Source of the DNA: Bacteroidia bacterium
GTDB taxonomy: Bacteria > Bacteroidota > Bacteroidia > Bacteroidales > Azobacteroidaceae
DNA: 39,382 nt
Direction: 5' to 3'
NCBI GenBank assembly: GCA_025996865.1
Contig: BNTV01000035.1
Coordinates: 1-39,382, forward strand
Shown: positions 33,062 through 39,382 of the stretch, in pieces
Position numbering within the stretch: position 1 is the first letter of the stretch
Layout of the letters: the number at the start of each line of letters is the position of its first letter
Position numbers and translations under genes: made by a program
The notes under the pieces: model-generated
What the model saw: the letters and a program-made list of their open reading frames with translations, nothing else
What the model was told of the DNA's origin: nothing
Database searches by the model: none

Positions 33062-35989
33062 ATGAAACAAATATATAGTCCACTGATAATCCTGCTGCTA
33101 ATTGTAAATTGCAAATTCTCAATTGTCAATTCACAAACAACGGTAACATCCGGATACGCCTACCGCCGCTATACCACGCAAGACGGACTGCCGACCAATA
33201 TGGTGGAAAACGTGTTTCAGGATTCGCGGGGTTTTTTGTGGTTTGCCACCGAACACGGCGTTTCGCGTTTTGATGGCAAGCATTTCAAGACCTATATGGC
33301 TAACAAATCATTGCCAATCAACAAAATAGAAGAAAACGAGCAAGGCGAAATTGTGATTTACGGCTACTATTTTATCAATGTTCTCAATCCTGAAACCGAA
33401 ACTTTGCGCCAGACTTTCCGCGACCGCAACCTGAATTATCTTGTACATTGTTCGTCCGGGCTGCCGCGCGGATATTCCATACTCACGAAACGCGACATTA
33501 GTAAAAATGCCGTTTTCCATTTGGAAGCCGACACGTTGCGCGAGGTTTTTTACCACCCGCTTTTCGACCGGATGTACGAAGATCAGTCGATTTATTACGA
33601 TACGGAAAACCGGCTTGTGTATATTCCAACCGAAGACGGAAAATTGCATATTGTTGATTTTGGGGGAAATATCAAGCAAACATTTAACAATGTGGCTGTC
33701 AGCCGGTTTCTGAAAAACGGCAACGAACTTTGGGCGGTGGGTTTGGAAGGCATTTGGACGGTTTCGTTGCAACGTGCGACGCAAAAAATCCGTTTTCCGC
33801 AGAAATTAAGCACGTTAGACGATATTGAGGTTTTGCTCGACACGGACGGCAATTTGCTCATTCGCGACTACAAAAGCGTCAGCCGTTTTCAGGATGGACG
33901 TTTTGAAACCATTATTGACGGCATAAATATTCCCCGAAATTTAATGTTTGACGCAGAGGGAAATCTGTGGTTAGTGTCACGTCAGGGAATTTACAATTTT
34001 TTCCATTTGGACGTAAAAATTTATAAGGTAAATGAAAAAAACGGAGACATTGTGGAATCTATCTTGCCAACCGGAAAAAATACAGGCTATTTTGCCACTG
34101 CTAATGGAAAACTTATTTATTATCAAAACGATACTTTCAGCGACATTGCTTATCCGAAACATCCGAAAGGCGCTGCTTTCTCGAATCGTTCCATTGCGAT
34201 TGACGACAAAATTTATTTTACCACTTATCAGGACGTTTTGAAATGGCAGGGCGACCGCTTCTCGTGGCTCAACCTGCCGCCCGATATTTATCATATCGCT
34301 TCGTGCCGGTTGGACGCAGACAAATGGATTGTAGGCGGTTGGAACACGCTTTTTGTGCTTGATAATGAAGGACGGGTCTTAAATTCAATGTCGCAACGAC
34401 AGCTCAATCGCAACACTTTTTACACCGTTGCAGCCGACGACGTGCAAAATATCTGGATTGGCGGACATTCGGGCATTTGTCGTATCAATCAGCGAGATAC
34501 ACTCTATTTTTTCAACGACTCCACCATGAATGCGGAAAGTGTAGATAAAGATAAAAACGGCGTGATTTGGTTCGGCTGCGAGGGAAATATCCATCACACC
34601 AACGGCGACACGATTCGACATTTTATGAGTTTCGACAGCGACGTGCTTTTTAATCTTTGTTGCACCGACTACGGACAGTTGATTGTATCGTCAAGCAAAG
34701 ATTTGAAAATCATTGATATAGCTACAAAACAAATCAGGACTTACGATTACTCAAACGCTTTGCCCGACTGTGAACCGAGTTGGAATACAATGACGCACGA
34801 CGAGTCTGGAAATTTTTATCTTGCCACGCAAAGTCCGATGGTACTGAAATTCAATCCCGAGGTGCTTGCTTCGCGCAAAAATACGCCGCGCCTGCAAATC
34901 GAAAAAATCGAAAGTTCGGCAAATAATGTGGATTGGAAGCAAGTGAACGAATTTGAAAAATTAAATTACCGGAACAAAAACCTGAAAATCAGTTTTGTGG
35001 GCTTGTGTTTTTCCAATCCCAATGCAGTGCGTTACCGCTATCGTTTGTTGGGTTATCAGGATGAATGGTCTGAACCTGCTGCTGAAAATGAGTTGACTTT
35101 CAATAATTTACCCGCCGGAAATTACGAACTGCAACTTACAGCCGATTGCGGCAGCGACGACACGCAGACGCCAATCGTTTCATACCATTTTTCACTCATG
35201 CCTGCTTTTTGGCAAACCGCTTGGTTTTTAACGCTTTGTATCGTTTTGTTAATGGCGGCAAGCGCAGGCTTGGCGCTTTATATCCAGCACCGAAAAAACC
35301 ACGCCCTGCTCGAACACCTCGAAACAGAGCGCGAACTCAACGACTTGCGCATCCGCAGCATCCGCCTGCGCGCTATTCCGCATTTCAATTTCAACGTGAT
35401 GGCAACCATCGAATATTACATTGCCAACCGCCCGAAAGAAGAGGCTATGCGGTTATTGAACATCTACTCGAATTTCACTTACGAAACGCTGCGCCGCGTC
35501 GAAAACGCATCCAACACACTCGGCGAAGAACTGGAATATATCCGGATGTATCTCGAACTCGAAAAAATCCGCTACGTGGACAAGTTTGACTTCCGCATTG
35601 ATGTTCCCGACGACGTTGACCCCGGCGTTCGATTGCCCAATATGCTTCTTCATACTTACTGCGAAAACGCTATCAAACACGGACTTTCGCCAAAAATGGA
35701 AAATAGCGGTAATTTATTGCTAATCCATATAATTCCGCATGATGACAAGCTAAAAATCTGCGTCGAAGACAATGGCGTAGGACGAAAGTATGCACAGGAA
35801 CACCCCAATATCCGCAGCACAAAATACGGATTGAATATTCTAAACCGTCAAATCGAGATTTACAACCATTTCAATAAACAGAAAATCATTCAGTCGATAG
35901 AAGACCTCGAAGAAAACGGCAATGCCGCCGGAACCCGCTTTTCGGTTGAAGTACCCCAAAAATTTAATTACGAATTAACTTATCACTAA
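33062..35989 (+). CDS. two-component sensor kinase: beta-propeller, Y_Y_Y domain, TM, LytS-type histidine kinase
   Basis: The ATG at 33062 is chosen over GTG 33050 because it starts a signal peptide (KQIYSPLIILLLIVN). The product has 975 residues. The periplasmic part is a two-component-regulator propeller (RYTTQDGLPTNMVENVFQDSR, then repeats such as GFLWFATEHGVSRFDG) and a Y_Y_Y domain (about 639-705). One membrane helix follows (about 715-741). The cytoplasmic His_kinase domain has the acceptor H774 in RAIPHFNFN, the N-box TYCENAIKHGL (about 864-874) and EDNGVGRKY (about 902-910). The motif PHFNFN replaces the usual PHFLFN. It probably senses an extracellular signal and phosphorylates the LytTR regulator encoded 16 nt downstream. 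It is not a full hybrid because it lacks a receiver. Confidence 0.93.
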   Translation: MKQIYSPLIILLLIVNCKFSIVNSQTTVTSGYAYRRYTTQDGLPTNMVENVFQDSRGFLWFATEHGVSRFDGKHFKTYMANKSLPINKIEENEQGEIVIYGYYFINVLNPETETLRQTFRDRNLNYLVHCSSGLPRGYSILTKRDISKNAVFHLEADTLREVFYHPLFDRMYEDQSIYYDTENRLVYIPTEDGKLHIVDFGGNIKQTFNNVAVSRFLKNGNELWAVGLEGIWTVSLQRATQKIRFPQKLSTLDDIEVLLDTDGNLLIRDYKSVSRFQDGRFETIIDGINIPRNLMFDAEGNLWLVSRQGIYNFFHLDVKIYKVNEKNGDIVESILPTGKNTGYFATANGKLIYYQNDTFSDIAYPKHPKGAAFSNRSIAIDDKIYFTTYQDVLKWQGDRFSWLNLPPDIYHIASCRLDADKWIVGGWNTLFVLDNEGRVLNSMSQRQLNRNTFYTVAADDVQNIWIGGHSGICRINQRDTLYFFNDSTMNAESVDKDKNGVIWFGCEGNIHHTNGDTIRHFMSFDSDVLFNLCCTDYGQLIVSSSKDLKIIDIATKQIRTYDYSNALPDCEPSWNTMTHDESGNFYLATQSPMVLKFNPEVLASRKNTPRLQIEKIESSANNVDWKQVNEFEKLNYRNKNLKISFVGLCFSNPNAVRYRYRLLGYQDEWSEPAAENELTFNNLPAGNYELQLTADCGSDDTQTPIVSYHFSLMPAFWQTAWFLTLCIVLLMAASAGLALYIQHRKNHALLEHLETERELNDLRIRSIRLRAIPHFNFNVMATIEYYIANRPKEEAMRLLNIYSNFTYETLRRVENASNTLGEELEYIRMYLELEKIRYVDKFDFRIDVPDDVDPGVRLPNMLLHTYCENAIKHGLSPKMENSGNLLLIHIIPHDDKLKICVEDNGVGRKYAQEHPNIRSTKYGLNILNRQIEIYNHFNKQKIIQSIEDLEENGNAAGTRFSVEVPQKFNYELTYH
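33100..33132. repeat. AT-rich repeat inside the signal-peptide coding region
   Basis: Reiterated AATTG/AAATT units (33100-33132) encode IVNCKFSIVNSQ, the end of the signal peptide. This type of AATTGTAAATT/CAATTGTCAATT sequence is common as intergenic repeat DNA in Bacteroidota. Confidence 0.5.
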
Positions 35990-36005
35990 ATCACAATTAA
36001 ATAAT

Positions 36006-36761
36006 ATGATACGCTCAATCATCATCGAAGACGAGCCGCTCTTGCAGGAATCGCTGAAACAGAAACTTTCGGAAACTTTTCCCAACGAAGTGGAAATCGT
36101 GGCTGTGTGCGGAAATGCAGAAAATGCCCTGCTTGAAATCATGCACCGCCGCCCCGACCTTATTTTTCTGGATATTCAGATGCCCGGCAACGATGGCTTG
36201 TGGCTCGCCGACCGTCTGATATCGCTGAAAGACGACGATTTCTGTCCGCCCGAAATCATCTTTACCACCGCTTTCAGTTATTCCGAATATTTGCTGAAAG
36301 CATTTGATTTAGCTGCGGTTAGTTACCTTATCAAACCAATCAGAGTGGAAGAACTTGTAAAAGCCGTCAGCCGTTACAAAGAGCGAGCTAAGACAAAAGT
36401 TCCGGGAATGCAAAACCTGATGGATGCCATCAAGGAAGAAAAGCTGTTGAAATTCAAGAGTTTCAAGGGCGTACTTTTCCTGCGACCCGAAGACATTGCC
36501 TACATCAAAGCCGACCACAACTATGCGGTTTTGAAACTTGCCGACGGCAAGGAAGAAAATATTTTTGAGAGTATCAGCGACCTGGAAGCCAAACTGCCCG
36601 CCGGTATTTTCCTGCGCACAGGAAAAAGTTACATCGTCAACCGGAAATACATCCGGCAGTTGGATACCCGCTCGCCGGCGCTTCAACTTTATACCACCGG
36701 CGGAACGTATAATATTGAAGTTTCGAGGGCGGCGTTGAAACTTTTAAAAGACAAACTCTGA
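36006..36761 (+). CDS. LytTR-family response regulator
   Basis: The protein has 251 residues. The receiver domain has the acidic cluster E8-D9-E10, the phospho-acceptor D56 in DLIFLDIQMPGNDG and the lysine in SYLIKPIRVEE. The LytTR DNA-binding domain (about 150-251) shows LFLRPEDIAYIKADHNYAVLK and LRTGKSYIVNRKYIRQL. It should be phosphorylated by the adjacent kinase and bind promoter repeats. Its gene starts 16 nt after the kinase stop on the same transcript. Target genes cannot be inferred; the downstream glycosyltransferases are possible candidates. Confidence 0.95.
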   Translation: MIRSIIIEDEPLLQESLKQKLSETFPNEVEIVAVCGNAENALLEIMHRRPDLIFLDIQMPGNDGLWLADRLISLKDDDFCPPEIIFTTAFSYSEYLLKAFDLAAVSYLIKPIRVEELVKAVSRYKERAKTKVPGMQNLMDAIKEEKLLKFKSFKGVLFLRPEDIAYIKADHNYAVLKLADGKEENIFESISDLEAKLPAGIFLRTGKSYIVNRKYIRQLDTRSPALQLYTTGGTYNIEVSRAALKLLKDKL

Positions 36762-36810
36762 TTTTTATTTTAGAAAACACTATTTCATGCTTTTTCCCGT
36801 TTATTGAAGT

Positions 36811-37956
36811 ATGAAAATTACTGTTTCCGTCACGAACGATTTGGTAACCGACCAACGGGTGCACAAAGTCTGCACAACCCTCACCCAAAACGGATATGAG
36901 GTGAAATTAGTCGGACGAAAATTTCGCAACAGTCCACCGTTGGAACGAATATACAAGACAGACCGTTTGCGTTTGTTTTTCAATTGTTCCGCTTTTTTTT
37001 ATGCCGAATACAATATCCGTTTGTTTTTTTACCTGCTTTTCGATAAAACCGACCTCTACCTCTCTAACGACACAGACTCTTTACCTGCCAATTACTTAGC
37101 TTCCAAAATCCGCCGGAAACCTTTGGTTTTCGATGCACACGAAATGTTTCCCGAAGTTCCCGAAGTTACCAACCGGAAACTTGTCAAACGGGTTTGGACA
37201 AGACTGGAAGATTGGATTTTTCCGCATTTGAAGCATTGTTACACGGTTTGCCAATCCATCGCCGATTATTATCACATAAAGTATAAAATCAATATGGAGG
37301 TGGTGCGGAATATTCCGACTGCTTTTAAACACGAAGGCGCGAAGGCGCAAAGTCACAAAGAAAATAAAAATAATCCTTTGTGTCTTTGTGACATACTGTC
37401 TTCGCGTTCACAAAAAATCATCCTCTACCAAGGCGCCGTCAATGTGGGACGTGGAATCGACCGGATTATCGACGCCATGTCTTATCTGGACGATTTCGTA
37501 TTTTATGTGGTTGGCGACGGAGATATTTTACAGGAATTAAAAGAACGTGTTAATCGTCTGAAATTGAATGAGAAAGTGATTTTTACGGGCAGAGTTCCTT
37601 TTGAAGTGCTTCCGGCTTACACAGCCTGCGCCGATATAGGAGTTAATTTGCTTGAAAACAGAGGATTAAATTATTATTATTCCCTTCCCAACCGAATCTT
37701 CGACTATATGCGGATGCACGTTCCCGTCTTGGCGTGTGACTTTCCGGAAATCCGGCGAATCGTCGCCCATTATGGAACCGGCACATTGGTGAATCATTAT
37801 GAACCGCAATTTCTTGCAGAAACCATCAAACAAATGCTCGTTCAAGGAAAAAATGAAGCTGGTTTTGCAGCCGCTAATGCTGAATTATCATGGGAAAAAG
37901 AATCCGAAACTTTATTGAACGTGATTCGCAAAGCACTGATTATCGCCGAATCATGA
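36811..37956 (+). CDS. GT4-type glycosyltransferase with an in-frame palindromic insertion
   Basis: The protein has 381 residues with a GT-B fold plan: an N-terminal domain starting KITVSVTNDLVTDQRVHKV and a C-terminal nucleotide-sugar domain. The latter includes ILYQGAVNVGRGIDRIIDAM, VGDGDILQELKERV, FTGRVPFEVLPAYTACADIGVNLLE and the family E-region LPNRIFDYMRMHVPV. It should transfer a sugar to a lipid-linked or capsular polysaccharide intermediate at the inner membrane. Residues about 174-198 (HEGAKAQSHKENKNNPLCLC region) come from a palindromic repeat read through in frame and should form a surface loop. It overlaps the next gene by ATGA. Confidence 0.9.
   Translation: MKITVSVTNDLVTDQRVHKVCTTLTQNGYEVKLVGRKFRNSPPLERIYKTDRLRLFFNCSAFFYAEYNIRLFFYLLFDKTDLYLSNDTDSLPANYLASKIRRKPLVFDAHEMFPEVPEVTNRKLVKRVWTRLEDWIFPHLKHCYTVCQSIADYYHIKYKINMEVVRNIPTAFKHEGAKAQSHKENKNNPLCLCDILSSRSQKIILYQGAVNVGRGIDRIIDAMSYLDDFVFYVVGDGDILQELKERVNRLKLNEKVIFTGRVPFEVLPAYTACADIGVNLLENRGLNYYYSLPNRIFDYMRMHVPVLACDFPEIRRIVAHYGTGTLVNHYEPQFLAETIKQMLVQGKNEAGFAAANAELSWEKESETLLNVIRKALIIAES
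37331..37405. repeat. palindromic repeat inserted in frame within a glycosyltransferase gene
   Basis: GTCACAAAG (37352-37360) and CTTTGTGAC (37384-37392) form a perfect 9-bp inverted repeat. An extra CTTTGTG copy lies at 37376-37382, and outer arms GCGAAG (37339-37344) and CTTCGC (37400-37405) also pair. The left arm repeats GCGAAGGCGC-like units, a sequence style frequent in Bacteroidota intergenic repeats. Confidence 0.75.
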
Positions 37957-39089
37957 ATGAAAAACGGATACATATAGTTTCTTTCAATATTCCTTATCCG
38001 CCTAATTATGGAGGAGTTATTGATGTTTTTTACAAATTGAAAGCCTTGTCCGAAAACGGAGTGAAAATTACACTCCATGCCTTTAAGTATGGACGAAAAC
38101 CGGCTCCCGAATTAGAAAAATACTGCGAAAAAGTATATTATTATAAAAGGAAAACCGGAATTTTTTCACAGCTTTCCAATCTTCCTTACATTGTTTACAG
38201 CCGGAGAAACAGCGAACTGCTTGCTAATTTGTTGAAAGACAACTCCCCTATCCTGTTTGAAGGCTTGCATGGGTGCTACTGCCTGAATCATCCGCTTTTG
38301 AAAGACCGGCTGAAAATGGTGCGGGCGCACAACATCGAATCTGTTTATTATCGCGGTTTAGCCCAAAATACGACTTCCCTGCTTTTGAAACTGTATTTTA
38401 ATCGGGAAGCCCGGAAATTGGAAAAATTCGAACCGGTTTTATCTCAGGCAAATTATATCCTAACGTTATCGACTACGGAAAAAAAATATTTTGAAACTCG
38501 ATTCGGGAAAGACAAAATCGTTTATGTCCCACTTTTCTTCCAAAACCAATTGGCTGAGTCGGATGTGCAAACAAAAACCAAGCCGTTTGTGCTTTACCAC
38601 GGCGATTTGAGTACGCCCGAAAACCGGAAAGCGGCTGCATTTTTAATGGATTCGGTTGCTTCGAGAGACAAAAACATTCCATGGATTTTTGCCGGTTTGA
38701 ATCCCCAAAAAGACTTGTTGCAACTGACTGAAAAGTATGAAAACGTTACCGTTTTAGCCAATTTGAGTGGAGAAAAAATGGCACAACTGATTCGAGAAGC
38801 AAATGTGCATATTTTGTTTACCAATCAGGTTTCGGGCGTGAAAGTAAAACTTTTGCACGCACTCGCCAACGGACAGTATTGCCTCGCCAATAAAGAAATG
38901 GTTGAAGGTTCGGGATTAGAAAAGCTTTGCCGGATCATCTCAGATCAACCGGATGAGATTTTGGAAACCATTCGGGAATGCCTTCAAAAACCCCTGTCTG
39001 AAACCGAAATTATCAGGCGGAAAGCAGTCTTTCATCAGATTTACGATAATAACCGAAATGCGCTAAATGTTAATAAACTATTAACCTAA
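37953..39089 (+). CDS. glycosyltransferase (GT4-like)
   Basis: The ATG at 37953 (378 residues) is chosen because it overlaps the previous stop as ATGA and opens directly with the GT-B strand RIHIVSFNIPYPPNYGGVIDVF. A longer frame from 37890 would only add sequence inside the previous gene. Later features are FVLYHGDLSTPENRKAAAFL (a nucleotide-sugar domain strand and loop), IFAGLNPQKDLL, and NVHILFTNQVSGVKVKLLHAL, with KVKLLHAL in the position of the usual EXE helix. The acceptor and sugar are unknown. It is coupled to the preceding glycosyltransferase, so the two probably act in the same glycan pathway. Confidence 0.85.
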   Translation: MNEKRIHIVSFNIPYPPNYGGVIDVFYKLKALSENGVKITLHAFKYGRKPAPELEKYCEKVYYYKRKTGIFSQLSNLPYIVYSRRNSELLANLLKDNSPILFEGLHGCYCLNHPLLKDRLKMVRAHNIESVYYRGLAQNTTSLLLKLYFNREARKLEKFEPVLSQANYILTLSTTEKKYFETRFGKDKIVYVPLFFQNQLAESDVQTKTKPFVLYHGDLSTPENRKAAAFLMDSVASRDKNIPWIFAGLNPQKDLLQLTEKYENVTVLANLSGEKMAQLIREANVHILFTNQVSGVKVKLLHALANGQYCLANKEMVEGSGLEKLCRIISDQPDEILETIRECLQKPLSETEIIRRKAVFHQIYDNNRNALNVNKLLT

Positions 39090-39129
39090 AAATAACAAAC
39101 GCTTAACATAGATTGTCGAAACAACGCTT

Positions 39130-39137
39130 TACTTTTG
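39130..39137 (+). promoter_or_regulatory. promoter -7 box for the small gene at the right edge
   Basis: TACTTTTG (followed by C), 17 nt before the ATG at 39155, with a TTG at 39113-39115 as a possible -33 element. Confidence 0.6.
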
Positions 39138-39154
39138 CCTGAAAATATAAAATT

Positions 39155-39271
39155 ATGAGAAAGAAAGTAAAGCAATATCAGTTAAAAGAAGAAGAAGAAA
39201 ACAAAGTTGTAGAAGAACCCGTTGAAATTTATCTAAGTCCTACTCACCGTTATACTGTAAGCATTCGGTAA
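39155..39271 (+). pseudogene. small gene interrupted by an IS66-family element
   Basis: The frame encodes 38 residues, starting MRKKVKQYQLKEEEENKVVE and ending SPTHRYT plus VSIR. The last four codons and the stop (39257-39271) fall inside the apparent IS66 end (GTAAGC at 39257). The native protein would therefore run on beyond the insertion after residue 34. A good promoter precedes it. The highly charged start does not identify a family. It may instead be a genuine tiny protein if the IS boundary is placed wrongly. Confidence 0.5.
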
Positions 39272-39382
39272 TCTACTCTTGCGGATTTTTTTCCGCCCAG
39301 TTCATAGGGAGCAAATCGGCTAGTTCGTTTACTTTGTGTTCATTGATACGATTCAGGACATCGGTCAACCATTCTGTCGGAT
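39257..39382 (-). mobile_element. IS66-family element end with 3' part of the tnpC transposase (partial)
   Basis: From the right edge the minus strand encodes PTEWLTDVLNRINEHKVNEL then ADLLPMNWAEKNPQE and a stop at 39273-39275. This matches the C-terminal tail of IS66 TnpC transposases (W-x2-D-V-L-x-R-I, then L-L-P-x-x-W). The putative IS terminus begins GTAAGC (39257), the usual start of IS66 terminal repeats. The rest of the element lies outside the window. Confidence 0.75.

Overview
The window looks like chromosomal DNA of a Bacteroidota member, most likely order Bacteroidales. Three things point there. Promoters of the Bacteroidota type (a TAnnTTTG -7 box) precede many genes on both strands. 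One large secreted protein combines BspA-type leucine-rich repeats, Big_2 domains and a probable type IX secretion C-terminal signal. The operon orders purH-mreB-mreC-mreD-mrdA-rodA and DoxX-tpiA-SPOR-folE are, from memory, typical of this group. I see no tRNA, rRNA or CRISPR array.

Layout. (1) 1-5.0 kb is a scarred accessory region. It holds a 5'-truncated hisS fragment, a gene without its start, an AbiE-type toxin-antitoxin pair with a candidate operator, a PP2C phosphatase, a frameshifted FHA/aspartic-protease gene, an orphan promoter and an integrase remnant against the intact hisS. (2) 5.0-13.2 kb is mostly housekeeping: hisS, tmk, a DUF4834-like protein, a periplasmic 5'-nucleotidase, a small unknown gene, and a DoxX-tpiA-SPOR-folE run. 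(3) 13.2-15.7 kb is a two-gene ATPase plus HNH nuclease module resembling the Septu anti-phage system. (4) 15.8-24.7 kb is cell-wall and shape biology: an M23/LysM hydrolase, ndk, and the purH-mreBCD-mrdA-rodA operon. (5) 24.8-27.6 kb has an AlbA_2/ATPase regulator carrying a tandem repeat and ending inside a palindromic element, a 2x[4Fe-4S] ferredoxin, an aquaporin and a strong hairpin cluster. (6) 27.6-32.96 kb has a repeat-rich leader, a 270-residue unknown protein (possible distant gasdermin-like pattern, speculative) and the 1380-residue BspA/Big_2 surface protein. (7) 33.0-39.1 kb has a propeller-type LytS-like sensor kinase, its LytTR regulator and two overlapping glycosyltransferases. 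(8) The right edge has a small ORF cut by the end of an IS66-family element.

A recurring theme is short palindromic repeats of several unrelated families lying in or at the ends of genes. One overlaps the rodA stop codon, one supplies the tail and stop of the AlbA_2 gene, one is read through in frame in a glycosyltransferase, and one AT-rich repeat encodes part of the kinase signal peptide. The main system-level candidates are the Septu-like pair, the tightly packed abiEi-abiEii-PP2C-FHA run beside a disrupted hisS locus, and the unknown 270-residue protein next to a giant LRR surface protein. All calls were made by eye from translations and motifs, with no database search.
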